A stretch of 64,000 nucleotides of DNA from Arthrobotrys musiformis. Lineage: Eukaryota; Ascomycota; Orbiliomycetes; Orbiliales; Orbiliaceae. The DNA is taken from positions 3,100,001 to 3,164,000 of the forward strand of contig JAVHJL010000004.1 in the NCBI GenBank assembly GCA_036971715.1. Reading direction: 5' to 3'. Both the position numbers and the translations under genes were made by a program. This document shows positions 48,671 through 61,100 of this stretch, one piece after another. Positions within the stretch are counted from its first letter, which is position 1, and each line of letters opens with the position of its first letter. The notes beneath the pieces are model-generated. The model was given only the letters and a program-made list of their open reading frames with translations, was not told the DNA's origin and ran no database searches.

Positions 48671-49731
48671 CTTCGAACTTCAAGTTTGGATATACTATAG
48701 TTATGAGATGCGGGGCTACGGGATAGGATTCGGAAGTTAGAGGATGAAAAAAATATCTAGGGGTTCTTATTAGATCCCTAGGTAAGTCAAAATATGGACG
48801 GACCTCAATTATATATCCCGTGGCGCCGCCTCGCGTCGTAATGAAACGTGGAAAACAGTCGAAAGCGTGCACGTTGTGCTACCGATCGCAATCGTGTCAA
48901 CAGGATGCGAAGCTTGTGTTACGTCGACGCCAACTGGTGCCTGCCAACACCCCTGCTAGCGTGAGCGGCCCCAAAATGCAACACCTCTCCAGCCACAACG
49001 ACATCCATTCGGAATCCCAAAATCGTGATGTCTCCGGGACCTTCTTGAAAGCATCGTGACTGAAAACCCTCAGATATCAAACAGAGATGCCGAGTTATCC
49101 TAGCTTCCTGCGCCGAGCCGGTCTATACATCCGGCATGCATAAAATCTGCTCAATCATACGATTCTCGGCGCCGATTATCCAGTCTAGCCCTAACATATT
49201 GCGACCATGTATATACAGACCTCACAGAAACTCCAAAATGGCCTAAATTACGTACATCTATTTTGTACCTACTCAGCCTACCGACAAAATGAGTTATTCC
49301 AATCCCTTCATAAAACAATAAGAACTAGGTTCTGTTCAAAGTCATACCTACCACCATTTCGTTCGAGTCGAAGATACAAATATCGCAACCAGACGCCTCA
49401 ACAACGCCTTTTATTCCCATATCCGACTAGCTCCTTGGCGGATGGTGTTGGTAGACCCGACCTTGAAGTACGAAGATCCGGAGTGAGGGTGTCGATATAA
49501 AAGGGCAGTCGGTCCCGCTGTTATATTTTTGAAAGAAATTCTTCTCTGCACCCTGGGATTTTGGTTTTTTAAAAAGGAGCACTACAGTTCTGTCGTTACC
49601 GATTTCAATACACTCTTTTAGGTACGCTTTAAGGAATATAGAATATAGTCCGGGAACACACGATATTATTTCGAACTTCCAAGCTTACATTACGGTATTT
49701 TGTAGACACACTCCTTTAAAAAATAATCAAA
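48671..49731. other. divergent intergenic region, F-box gene / repeat-protein gene
   Basis: Contains the promoters of both divergent genes. TATAAAA at 49496-49502 lies about 230 bases before the repeat-protein ATG. The 97-codon + frame at 49207-49500 has no recognisable features. Confidence 0.5.
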
Positions 49732-50272
49732 ATGCAGATCGCTGGCCTCACCGTCCTCGTCGCGGCCCTCCTCGTAAACTTCTCCCTAGCCTCCCCAATC
49801 ACACCACGAAGGCTCGAGGCCCGCGCCCCTTCCCCAATCGCAGCTCGAAGACTCGAAGTCCGCGCACCATCCCCAATCGTATCCCGAAAGCTCGAAGTCC
49901 GCCAGGTCTCCCCCATCACAGCTCGAAGACTCGAAGCCCGCGCTGCTTCCCCCATCGCAGCTAGAAGATTGGAAGCCCGTGATGAGACCGCAATCTTAGC
50001 CGCAGACTGCTCGAAATATAGATTCAAGCCTACAGACACTAAGAAGGAGGACAAGGGTCTCGATGCAAAGTGTCCAAAGTTCTGCGAAGGTGAGTGGTGA
50101 ACTCTTACCCGGAAGTCCTTTTTAATTCAATAATATTTGGACAGGATTTAATACTAACTATTTCCGCCCCGAAACTACAGCTGCGAAGAAGCACCCCGAC
50201 GGACCCTCTGGTTCGCGATTCAAGCAAATGGTTGTGGTCAACTGCTACATCCCACCCCCACCAGCTGTTTAA
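49732..50272 (+). CDS. secreted protein with five 13-residue dibasic repeats and a Cys-containing C-terminus
   Basis: Two exons (49732-50089, 50181-50272) give 149 residues. A signal peptide (MQIAGLTVLVAALLVNFSLA) is followed at residue 21 by five head-to-tail repeats of 13 residues, consensus SPIxxRRLEARAP, covering residues 21-85. Each carries a dibasic pair (RR in four, RK in the third). The last 64 residues contain four cysteines (DCSKYRF, KCPKFCEA, VNCYIPP) and end in a proline run. Secreted precursors with dibasic-flanked repeats are the hallmark of Kex2-processed repeat proteins, some of which give pheromones or cyclic peptides, so release of small peptides is a reasonable hypothesis. 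The cysteine domain could be a separate mature product. It sits between an F-box gene and an NLR-like gene. Function unknown. Confidence 0.75.
49792..49986 (+). repeat. five tandem 39-bp coding repeats
   Basis: Imperfect 39-base units, each encoding one SPIxxRRLEARAP-type block of the secreted protein. The conserved core is around CTCGAAGACTCGAAG and the most variable positions are the fourth and fifth codons of each unit. The divergence between units suggests the array is not brand new. Confidence 0.85.
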
Positions 50273-51206
50273 ACACCCTTAAAAATAACTTTTATGACTT
50301 TTTGATGATCCCCTTTATATCCCTACCCCTTACATTTTTATCCCCGTGTTTCTGGTGTTCCACAAGCCATCTTCATACAGATGTTTTCATTTTATTATAT
50401 ATAAAGGCGTTAAGTCGGATTTCTGGTGTCAATTGAATTGGACTTTATTGTACAGAAACTACAAAAATCACAAAACAAATATGTAAAACGAAGAAATGCC
50501 ACCCTGAAAGTTTTGAATATTAATGTAAAAAACATAGAATAGACAGGTATCCTTTTGTGATGTCTGGGTACGAGACCAGAATAGACCGACTTTAGGATTT
50601 TTTTAAGCGGTAGGTGTTCACAGTTTACCTGCTGATAGTTTACCGTTAGGGGTTTTGGTGCCTTTTTTCGACCACTGTTAAAAATCAAGACCCTTTACAA
50701 AGCATTTAAGGCGTTTTAATTCCTTCGAAAGCCGACTTAAGGCGGATTTAACGTCCCAGAAAACACTCGATTTCCCCTACGGTATATCTAGAGATACAGC
50801 AGGAAGCCAAGATTGTGAGTGTTGTTCGTGCATACGGCTGATTGTACAATTGTTTTATGCTGGATCCTGCGTTTTTCCGACGTCGCAGCTGCAGGCCTGT
50901 TCAAATGTTTATAAAATGAGTGGAGAACAGATAACAGCCTTTCGAATATATAGGTATATGGGAATCGTATTAAAGCACTCCACAATGCGATAACGGTCTC
51001 AGTTCCGGAATTTTTCAGAGGACCTGGATTCGAGGCCGGCTTTCCCCCGGACCACAACTACTTCGGTATATCCGTGCATCGGGTTGTACGTTATCAGCTA
51101 GCTGCCCGTCTTTTATCGACATATCCAGGCCTATTGGCTTCTGTTTCGACTTCCCTAACACCTATATCACATTAAAAAGTCATCATTCACTTGATCAACA
51201 TTCAAA
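50273..51206. other. intergenic before the NLR-like gene
   Basis: AT-rich. Includes one copy of the recurrent CTGGGTACGAGACCAG motif at 50564-50579. The two minus-strand frames at 50410-50688 and 50788-51057 lack protein features. The stretch next to 51207 probably holds the NLR promoter. No gene seen. Confidence 0.5.
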
Positions 51207-54200
51207 ATGGCCGAGCTTGGAGCTAGCGTTGTAGCCTTCATTCAAATTACAGCTGCCATCGTCACAACCTGCAAAAGGACTTACGATACGATGAAGGAAG
51301 CTCAAAAAGTCATCAAACTAGTCAAAAGTGAGATGAAATCACTGCAGATAATCCTCGAAGGGTACAAAGAATTTCTAGACGCCGAAGGTCAAGATTATAA
51401 AACAAAGAACGGCGGGGACGGGGCTACCCCGCTTAAGCGATGTCGCCAACTAGTTGACGAGCTGAACAGTCTGCTCCCCGACCCGCCAAATAACGACCTC
51501 ACCCTTCTGGACAAAATAGCCTTGGGTAAAAGGTGGTTGGGCTTGAAGTCGAAGGCTGAGAAACTTGTTGCCGAGATCTCGCGGGAAAAGGCTACAATCC
51601 TTCTGGAAATATCTGATTATACGGCGTTTGTATTCCCCGCCATGCGCATGCTGAGACAAGCACATACTAACTCTCACTTATTAGGCGCGACGTTCGCCAC
51701 ATTAAGCTTCTAATATGTGAGGGGCAACGTGATAAGATTTGTGACTGGGTCGAGTCTCGTGCGCAAAATCCGACATATAAACATAATGAATCCCTTGGCC
51801 GGCACGACCCACAGACGAGTGGCTGGGTTACAAGAATGGGGCAGTGGGAGGGCTGGCTGAATAGATCCTCAGGAAGCCGCCTTGTTTGGCTGTTCGGTAT
51901 CCCTGGTGCCGGCAAGACAATTCTAACTTCCTTTCTAATCCAACAATCTACTGAGCGGTTTGAGAATACTCCTGGAGTTATGGTCATATATTATTACTGC
52001 ATTTTCTCGCACGAACAAGATGCAACGGAACCATTTCTCCGGTGGGTTCTCTCTCAAATGATTCGGAAAGTTAGAGTCGTGCCAGACAACATCGGGAAAC
52101 TACACAAGCTGAACCACTCCCCTTCGATTAAAATTCTCGAGGATGCAATAGAGGCCCTTCTAGAGAAATTCACGGCTATTCATATTGTAGTCGACGGATT
52201 GGACGAAAGCCAGCAATGTGAAAATCTGGCCAACGTTATAGTCAAATTCTCAACCAATCCAGCATTTCAGAAGATCTGGCTGCTGGCCTCAAGCAGGAAA
52301 ATTTCGGATATTGCAACCCCGTTTACCAATGTTGCTATTGAGCTTTCCATGTCTAATCCAGAACTCCAGAAAGATATTCGAGCTTTTGTCAAAGCTACGC
52401 TCCCTGAAATAAGAGCATTATCCAAGGTTTCTGATATGCTTCCAGAAATCGAAGAAAAACTTAGCAAACAGGCTGACGGAATGTGTGTATTCTCAAAACA
52501 AGTATATTCCACACTGGACAGTTGACTTACAAACCCCTTTATATTTACATCTAGGTTTCGTTTAGCTTCCTGTCAAATCGATCTACTCGTGCGACAAAGG
52601 TCCAGGGAAGGTATCAAAAAGGTCCTCAATAATCTACCTAAAACAATTTATGATGTCTACGACCGGATACTCGAGACTATACTGGAAGATGACTGGCCAT
52701 TTGTTAGATCAGTTCTAAAGATGATCGTTGGGGATTATAAAACTCTCCGTATACGCCTCGAGTACCATAAATTGTTCTTATCAGTTTTACAAATTTTGGT
52801 GGAGTCTGATATAGGATGCAGCGGCTATGATGGTGCTGACCTTGAAGAGCTATGTGGCTGCTTAATTAATATCAAGATGCCTGATGAAGACGCTAGTCGG
52901 CTTAGACTTCGAAATGGAGGGGACCCAATCCCGGCCTTAGACCCTCAATGGACAGTAGTCGAGCTCGCCCACTTCACAGTTCAGGAGTACCTAGAGTCAG
53001 AGCACATCAAAGGCTCAAAAGTCAAATTCTTCGCACTTCCAAGTTCGTCGTTAACTACCGACTTCTCACTAAACATCATGCGGCGTGTTTTGTCGATTGG
53101 TCCAAATCTCCTCGACGATGCACGGTGGTTAAGGGGGACGACCACCCCGGGGTTTCCGATGAACTCGGAATACTATCTAATATATTTCGTGTTATCTTTA
53201 GTAACTTTTGCTTACCGCCCCAAGCGGAGCCCCGGTTTCGATGGGTTAAACCTTTTAATAGAGGACGAGAAGGAGATTTTACAATTAGTGCTCAAGTTCC
53301 TCCACCCAAAATCAGCCCCAACATTGTTTTTAACCCGCTTATGCAACGAAATTAGAAGACAAACAACCTCTCTAAGCAATTTAGAGCGTTACCAGGCTCT
53401 TCTACACCGAAGCTACCGTTTCCCGCGCCAACTGGCCCGCGCCCTCAATATTGGGGACGAATCTGTTCTCACGCCGGCGACTCCTAATTTAATAATTCTA
53501 TGGAAGCTTCTTGGCGTTTATAATATTCAGGCGGGGTTGAAGGCACTCGAAATTTTGGAGGATCATGAGTGCCGAGAAGTACTCACGGAAAAGGTCAAGA
53601 TACGCATCAACTATGACCTTCTCCATAAATGGAGATCTAGTACCGACGCAAAACATGTGGAGCCCTTCGGTACGCTTCCAGAGATATTTGCCGAGTCCCA
53701 GTTTACAATGAATTATGGCGTGAAAAGACGTGCTGCCTCAAATCGTCTCCGATCACTAGTTGGAAGTGAACGACTCAGGAGTATGTTAAATTTGACAACC
53801 TTGTTGGGTTGCTACATCTACTCGCATACTATGGATTGCGAAAGTGAAAACCAGGAAGTTTCTTCAGATGCGTCCTATTGTCTTTTGGAAAGGCTACTGG
53901 AGGGAGGGGCAGATCCTAATGGTGGTGACATGCGCATGACGCCGCTCCAGGTCGCCGCTCAACGTTGGGATTACGAGGCCATAAAGCTGCTCCTCGAAAA
54001 TGGTGCGGATGCAAATGCGATAGGTGTCGAAGGGGGTAGGACTTGTGCGGGTTGGCAACTTGAATACGCGGATTGGAGCCCCCTTCGGATCTATCGCCGC
54101 GACATTGCGCTGTTCAGGCCTCTTTACTTTTATGATTGCTGGAACAAAGACGATGGAAAGCACCACCCGTACCTTCCACCTCACCACGAGACGCTTTGCT

Positions 54201-54340
54201 GCCAGCATTGTGGGGCTCTGGGGACGGGCACGCCGGAGAGCAACTATTACAAACGGTGTATAGAGCGCCGGCACCTGCAAGCAGACACTCGGGCAGAGAT
54301 CGAACAACTGCTAGTGTCAAAAGGGGCGAGAGAGTTCTGA
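51207..54340 (+). CDS. NLR-like NACHT STAND protein with ankyrin repeats
   Basis: Three exons (51207-51625, 51685-52482, 52555-54340) give exactly 1000 residues. The N-terminal 140 residues begin MAELGASVVAFIQITAAIVT and are helical, like the fungal STAND N-terminal domain (HeLo-like family). A NACHT ATPase follows: Walker A GIPGAGKT at residues 211-218, Walker B IHIVVDGLDE near 307-314, and a sensor-like LLASSRKISDIA. The segment ADGMFRLASCQIDLL, assembled across intron 2, and the following WVVELAHFTVQEYL-like stretch (TVVELAHFTVQEYLES) are standard winged-helix/C-terminal NACHT features. From about 849 there is one clear ankyrin pair (LLEGGADPN, TPLQVAAQRWDYEAIKLLLE) and a final partial unit. 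Fungal NLRs act in non-self recognition and regulated cell death; this role is inferred from family. Confidence 0.9.
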
Positions 54341-54990
54341 AATACGGAGTAAACACCAAAGACAACCTAAAGTTCTACTGGAGCTATGGCACGACAAGTC
54401 GGTGGTATCTCTGGGAGATATCCAACATTAACACTTGCAATTAGGTGCAGACAGACTATTTGAGGTTCGAAAAAAAGAATAATAATAGTAGAGAAGTTTA
54501 AATATCAAGGGCATACGAAATTGAAGATATCAAGATGTAAAGTTTGGCCCCTCGTTCTTTTTGTTGCATTTTGAAACGCCCCTCTGGATCTGTGCCAAGA
54601 CCGGAGCATTTCTCAGGCCTGGATTCGATTCGAAACCTCGAATCGAACTATCTTGATATTCGAATTGATTGAAATTCGAGATCAAATTCAATATCGGATT
54701 GTAGATACCTTCAACTGGTCTCGCCTGGTAGTGGGATCTAAATTATCCATACCCAACCCGATTTTCCTACTAAAATCCGTGGTAGGGGTCCTCCCCTGTC
54801 CAATCCCGTACCTTGCAGATATCATGACGAAATACATCCTCAATTCACCCGCGGCATTCCAATTAACCCCTCTCCACCGCCACAATTGATATATATAAAC
54901 CCCATAAACCCCCATTGAACCTCCAAACGTAAATAGTAGATATCTATAGATCCATCAGAACGCGTATACACATCTCCAAAGAATAGCACA
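54341..54990. other. intergenic between NLR-like gene and TspO gene
   Basis: 3' flank of the NLR-like gene and promoter of the TspO gene. A TATATATAAA box lies at about 54888-54897, about 100 bases before the TspO ATG. No gene seen. Confidence 0.5.
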
Positions 54991-55675
54991 ATGCCCGCGA
55001 TTTTGGGCACCACCCTTGGCCTCGGCCTCCATCCTCGAATCCTGGCTAGTCCCGCTGCCTCGATCATCCTCCCAATCACTATAGGTACTCTATAATCGAT
55101 CTCAAATTATAAATACTCTCGGTAGCTAACACGGTGACACCAACAGGTTCCGCAATAGGCTGGTCTTTAAGCCGTAAGCCTCCGTGACCCCCGTACGTCC
55201 CAATATCAAACTAACATATCCCACAGCGAAAACCAAAACCACCTACCGCGCACTAACCCAACCCCCCCTCCACCCCCCAGCCTACCTCTTCGGCCCAGTC
55301 TGGACCCTCCTCTATGGCCTAATGGGCTACGGCATCCACCACGCCTACACAACCTCCCACTCCCACCCGCACTTCCCAACAACAGCAACCCTCTACACCA
55401 CCCAACTCGCCCTAAACTTCCTGTGGACACCACTGTTCTTCGGTATCGAACAACCTGCGGTTGCTTTGGTGGATATACTGGGATTAGGCGTAAATCTTGG
55501 TGCGTTGACGTGGAGTTACTCCTGCCTTGGGGATGAAGTTGCCGTGTGGACTATGGTGCCTTACTTAGCCTGGGTTTCATTCGCGACGTATCTTAATATT
55601 GGAGTCGGAATACTGAATGGATGGGATATTAAATCCAAGAGAGAGGTTGCGAAGAGGGTTAAGAAGGAGGAGTAA
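54991..55675 (+). CDS. TspO/MBR-family translocator protein
   Basis: Three exons (54991-55084, 55147-55173, 55227-55675) give 189 residues; the middle exon is only 27 nt. The family signature is clear: QPPLHPPAYLFGPVWTLLYG with the conserved Pro and Trp of helices 1-2, then LNFLWTPLFFGIEQ, and YLAWVSFATYLNIGV in the last helix. The rest is the expected five-helix hydrophobic bundle, with a basic tail RVKKEE. TspO/TSPO proteins bind porphyrins and, in animals, cholesterol, and lie in the mitochondrial outer membrane. Fungal members are linked to tetrapyrrole handling and stress, but the exact role is open. The first two exons encode the first membrane segment, so the small exon is required. 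Confidence 0.9.
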
Positions 55676-56408
55676 ACGCCACTTACGTCAAGATGTGATG
55701 TTAAGGAATGGTGTTTAGAAAAAGGTAGCGGTGGAGATTGATCTTATTTGTATTTCACTTATTTCATCCAAGAAAAAATCTCACAAAAAATGGTATATAC
55801 ACACAAAGGAATTTTGGAGGGAAAGTGAAAGAAAAAGGAAAAAAGCAGCTCTATCTTACAAGTACATACATGTAAACAAAACGCAATGCGCCCTGGGTGT
55901 AAACCCTACAGGGTCCCACCGTTTCGTTCAATGGAGGGGGATATAAAAAGGGAAGAAGTAATTACAAGAAGTGGAAAGCGGCTGTGGGGGAGGATTGGGA
56001 GTAAGTAGTAGGAGGGGTAAACAACCAAAGAAAAACGGGAAAAAATATACAAAAGAGTATTTCCAACAATCTGAACTCCGATTGTAGATTTGGGGATGTA
56101 TGAAGAAGAAGTAGAGTGTCTAGATTATATTTCTTGCGTCTTCCACATATTTGTTTTCCACCTTCCCCATTCGTTTCCCCGGATAAAAGACATAAGGACG
56201 GACTTTTCGGCTTGGGTCATTTGTTGTAAAAAGGATAGATATCTGTTGAACACCTCGCAACCGGAACCACACTCAGAGCCACACACGGACACAAAAAAAG
56301 AGTTTCTCCACGTTTCCCATTCGCCATACTAACGGGCTTTCGTATTTTTCGAATTCGTAAAAAGCGTTTCAAATATTTCCATTTCTTTTTTTCTAAGTTA
56401 TGTTGAAT
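55676..56408. other. convergent 3' region
   Basis: A-rich spacer between the convergent TspO and RRM genes. No gene seen. Confidence 0.5.
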
Positions 56409-57500
56409 TTAGGCCTTGTCGGGGTTGATGAAGGATCGGCCGGTGGCGCCGAGTGGCATTCTCTGTGGGCTGGTCTTGGTGAAATCTATTCTGATCTGGC
56501 GGCCGTAGATGGACTTGGTCTCCAGCTGGGACTTGGCAGCCTCGGCGCTGGCAATATCAACAAAGTCGGCGTGGGCGAATCCTCTGGGTTGGCCGGTTCT
56601 CCTGCAGATAGTCTGTTAGATAAAAAAAAATTCGCAAAAAACGGGAGAGACTGCGGTGGATGTTACCTGTCAATGGCAACTCTGACGTCAGTGCAGTTGC
56701 GGACACCAGCGAAGAGCTCGTTCAAGTCCTTGTCGGTGATGTCGAAGGAGAGATTTCCGATGAAGAGAGTCCTGGAAGGAGCGTTGGACTCGCCGTTGAC
56801 AGGGTTCTCACGGTCTGGACGGAGGACGTATTGAACGTTGATGCGTCGGCCGTCAACAATGAGTCCGTGCATCTTCTGGACGGCAGTAGTAGCAGCTTCC
56901 TGGTCCTCGAACTCGACATATCCGAATCTATTCCCGATAGTTAGCAAACAAAACGAAACAAAACAAAATAAAAATATATAAAAAATCCTCTCCAAACAGG
57001 AAAGTTTTCGGCGAAGAATGGAAGTAGTGAACCTACCCTTTAGAAAGCCCACGAGGATCGTAGACAACCTTAGCGCTAACAACCTTTCCGAACTCGCCAA
57101 ACTCTCGCTCCAAATCCTCGCCTCTGATACCATATGAGATGTTTCCAACGTAGATCCTCTTCGTCGGTGGCAGCGGGTTACCCTGGAAGTCCCTGTGTTC
57201 CGAGTTCATCGAATCAGGCAATCCAGTGGAGTACATTCTGGTCTGAGTCGCTGCTGTCGGGAGGATCCTGGAGAGTGGTGGGGATGGAGCGCGGGGAGCA
57301 ATCACGGCATTGTCGGCAAGTGTGGCAACGGCCTGGAAAGCCCTGGCTCGCTGCTGTTGTAGAACCGGTGGAGCCGCATAGATGGCACCTGGCTTGAGGT
57401 TGCGGAAGATCGATCGACGGAGGGAAAGCCTGGTTGGAGATGTTAGCTGTCTGGTGGTGCCGTTCGGGATGCTCCGGCGGGCCAGATCGGTTGAAGCCAT
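56409..57500 (-). CDS. two-RRM RNA-binding protein with mitochondrial-type N-terminus
   Basis: Three exons (57500-57037, 56927-56667, 56601-56409) give 305 residues. The N-terminal 100 residues are rich in Arg, Ser, Thr and Ala with almost no acids (MASTDLARRSIPNGTTRQL onward), as in mitochondrial presequences. RRM1 has RNP2 RIYVGNISYG and RNP1 KGFGYVEF, assembled across intron 1. RRM2 has RNP2 TLFIGNLSFD and RNP1 RGFAHADF. The protein ends ATGRSFINPDKA. Such double-RRM proteins bind single-stranded RNA; the presequence suggests organellar RNA metabolism, which is inference. The frame is open upstream to 57542 only through a GTG, so the ATG at 57500 is the start. Confidence 0.85.
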
Positions 57501-58168
57501 CGCCGTCACCCCACTAGGTATTTGCAGCGCTGGTATACTCACATCTTGAATGACTAGGTATATATAACCTTGCTATGGAGGAATTGAATATCAAAAAACG
57601 GTTCGAAGATGCAGCGAAAGGCCAAAATCGAGGTGCTCCGGGGGATTTTGTGCAGTGAAAACCGAGGGGTATCAAGGATGTCGGGATGATGGAGTTTTCT
57701 TTGGTGTCGTTGGAAGAGAGAGTAGGTTTTCGGTAAAACTTTTTTTGGTCGTGATAAGATTCCTTTTGTAGGTCGCCGCACTAACAGAAAAGAAAGACAT
57801 GGAAAATTTCTGCAACACCCGCAACGCTCTTCTCGATCCGGGGGAATGGAGGGGTGCCATATAACTATTCGGCTTGGTCAAGCACCGTGCACTACGAAGT
57901 AGTTCTTATTACGGAATTAACTATAGAAAGGTGTCCTTGGGGGCCATAGTAATCAAGACGGAGGAGAGGAGATTTGAGGCATTCAGATCATATAAACATT
58001 TAAACTACACCCGGTTAACCAGAGCTTTTGGAATCGATTCTATATCCCATCCCGTTAACATTGAACCCAAGCCACCCAAACAGTCGAATTTTCAAAGAGA
58101 AATATAGTAAACATGAAAACGAGCAAGGCATAACCATCCGAAGGTGATATATAACTAGGTAACAATTT
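57501..58168. other. intergenic between RRM gene 5' end and transcription factor 3' end
   Basis: Promoter of the minus-strand RRM gene and 3' flank of the minus-strand Zn2Cys6 gene. Short frames only. No gene seen. Confidence 0.5.
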
Positions 58169-61100
58169 TTAGTTCGACCCAGGATCCGGTGCAACCATAG
58201 ACGCCCACTGCGGCGAGGACTCGGAGGTAGACCCCCCCTGCGAGGCTGGAGGAGACATGGGAATGTTCCAATTCATATTATCTGAGTTAATCCCTTGGAT
58301 AAAATTATCCCATTCGTCCTGTTTTCAGATATAAGTCAGCATCGATGCAAGGAGACCTAGGTTAAAACTTGAGAGAAGAGTTCTTCTTACCCATCCCAAA
58401 CCACTCGATCCGTCCATTCCCATGATCCCCATTCCTTGTCCAAAGAACGAGAGCGGTACTGCGTTCGTCCCAGATGGTGACGCTGGTTGATACAAAGGCG
58501 TCAGGCCCGTCTTCCCAACATCTTCCAAAGGTACTGCTGCGGGCGCTGTTGTAAATCCAGAGGAGAATAAACTTGGTGCCGAAGTCAAAGGTGTAACTCC
58601 GCCAGAGCTTAACATGCCTAGCGTCAGAGCCGCTGAATGCTCAGAATCCTTCGCAGAGGATGGCTCAGGGGTTGTGGACATTTGCTGTCCGGAAAATGGT
58701 GAGTAGTTGTCTGGCGGAGACTGTGTGGAGGAAGTTTCCGATGGCTTGTTTCTTGCGTAGAATTTCGCTTTAACCTTTTCGATCAGATGGGAAAGCAAGG
58801 CATGAGCTTTTGCAACCTCCAGATTTTTGGGGAAACTGCTATATATGTGACATGCACGCTCTAGAACCTTAAGCATGTGTTCATGGTCTCCTCGCCCCAT
58901 AGTAAAGATACCGCCATTCGCCGTGTTTAGGTCAGCAGAAGCTTGCCAGACTTCGATCATAATAATGACAGCTGCCGGGAGGTAGTCGCTGGGCGAGATG
59001 GGGTCAATATGGTAAAGGGTCTTGTCCTTTTTGTTATACTAAACGGCCACATCATTAGTTTCTCTCCAAATGTGATTTTCCGGGGTAAGGAGGAATATAT
59101 GTACCTGTGTGTCCCAGGATGTATACTGGTGATTCAACAGAGTCATAGCGCTCTCGAGGCAAGCACGTCTTGACGGCGCATATCGAGCATTATTCTTCAA
59201 CCTCATCGTAAAGTAAGGTCTATGCATAATAAGCAGCGACTTTTGATGCAGGATATTCAGCCCATATCTTTGCATAATCAACGCCGGATGGTCCATTCTC
59301 GACTCCTCCAACGGCCTAAACTTCAAGAAGTCAGGCATAGAAGAATACACCTTCCTTGCTTCCGCGTCGAGTCTTAGGATATCATCATAATGTGGTGCAG
59401 GTTTGATCTGATTGATCATTTGAACTGCTTGACCAAATACGTTGGCAAGCTTACTCTTAGCGATCATGTACGACATGGGGGTATGTTCGCTAGTAGGCCG
59501 AGAAGGAGGGAGAGTTTTCGAGTCTTCGTCGAACTCGTAGTCGTGAATGTTTGACGGAAGCATGGCGTCGAACTCTCCGGCTCTAACAATCGAAGGAAGA
59601 CCGATACGGATGGACTCGAGGAGATCCATGCAGCTAAGGACGTTCCACAGCCGTCTCCGCATCTCGACGTGGTACGGTGCTATGTCCACCTCGAACTTCC
59701 TCGGGTCGCGGTGAAGACCCTACCAATTTCATTAGCCATAAATTCGATAGTACATCCTGTTTGCACGCTAAACATACCATCGACTGCGCTACACGTAGTA
59801 TTAATCCGAGATACAGCCACATCTGCTCCTGATTCGACTTATTGCGAGCCCACCCCAAATATATGATCATCGCTTGAATGGTATAGAGCGCCGGTTTGGC
59901 GGCGTTCAAACCTAGAACAATACAGTGCTCGATAGGCAGCTTGTACTGATCCGATTCCATACCCATTAACTCCGGATCATTAGCCATCCGACCCAAATTC
60001 ATGAGGTCAGCTATAGTAGTGGCCAAAATTGCCATCAGAAGACCGATCCAGCTGAGGTCGACCTTCGGGGACTGCGGATCCTGCCAGAATATCTCATACT
60101 AGTTCAAAAATACACATTAGAACATTATATCCACAAACAAACAAAAGACAAATGCTACATAAAATGCTTACTTCTTTACGGAATGTCGGACCATGAAGGA
60201 TGTGATATGAGCGATCGAAGGCATCGAACCAGTGTTCCACCAACTTATCGGCCACAGACTGGGTAGGTAAGTACCGCAGAATTTCATTTCTTGATAACAA
60301 ACTGGAGGCGGAAAAGGGAAAACATGTGTTCACGGTCTGCAGTTTTTCCCTCTCTTGCTCTTTTGATATGCATTCAAACTTCTCCCTATTTGCAGCCACC
60401 GTGAAGTAGTTTCTAACCTCTGCAATCTATAGAAGGGAAATATTGAGTTAGACACACATATCTTCGCAGATGATAGGGTATATAGATAAGATTTACCTCA
60501 CTAAGAACTAGGGCCCAATGGGACGACCCCCGATACATCGACTTCCCGTGCTCCACCTTCATAAACCCTAGCTGGCTATTGTGCACACCACCTCAGTCAT
60601 TTTCGGTTCGTTTTCTGGTAGTAGAACTAGAATGGCCTTCGCTCCGCGTACCTTCGCACATCCTCAACATCGTCATCCACTTCCGATTTGACAGTAAAAT
60701 CATGTTGATCTTCAATATTCGTACCTTCTTCGCTTGTGGTTTCCTCCGTGTGCATTTGCGACCCGGCGTCCTCATCGATGTCCACATCTTCCTTGGCTGA
60801 GTCCTTGGATCCCCGACGGTTGACGTCCGGGGCGCCACTACCCATCAACGACAGGACGAGACCTTCCAGCCGGTCGATCCGGGCTTGCATATCGTCCGGC
60901 GAGGCTTTGTCGCCCGCGGTGTTGGCGCGTCTGTTTCGGGCTGCGACGGATGCATAGTTGCCTATAAATATATATCCACAATGATGAGCGATTTGGTCTC
61001 TTTTTTCTTTTCTGTTATATATATCCCATGCTCTAGGGTTACTCTTACAAGAAGCGATATCGTCCCTCTTTACACAGTTCTCGCAAGGACTTTGGCGATT

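Noticed and set aside
49716..50054. 112-residue minus-strand repetitive frame
   Set aside because: Antisense translation of the 39-bp coding repeats of the secreted protein.
45000..54400. Idea that the F-box, secreted-repeat and NLR genes form one functional system
   Set aside because: Orientation and spacing give no shared promoter, and fungal accessory regions often place such genes together by chance. Kept only as context.
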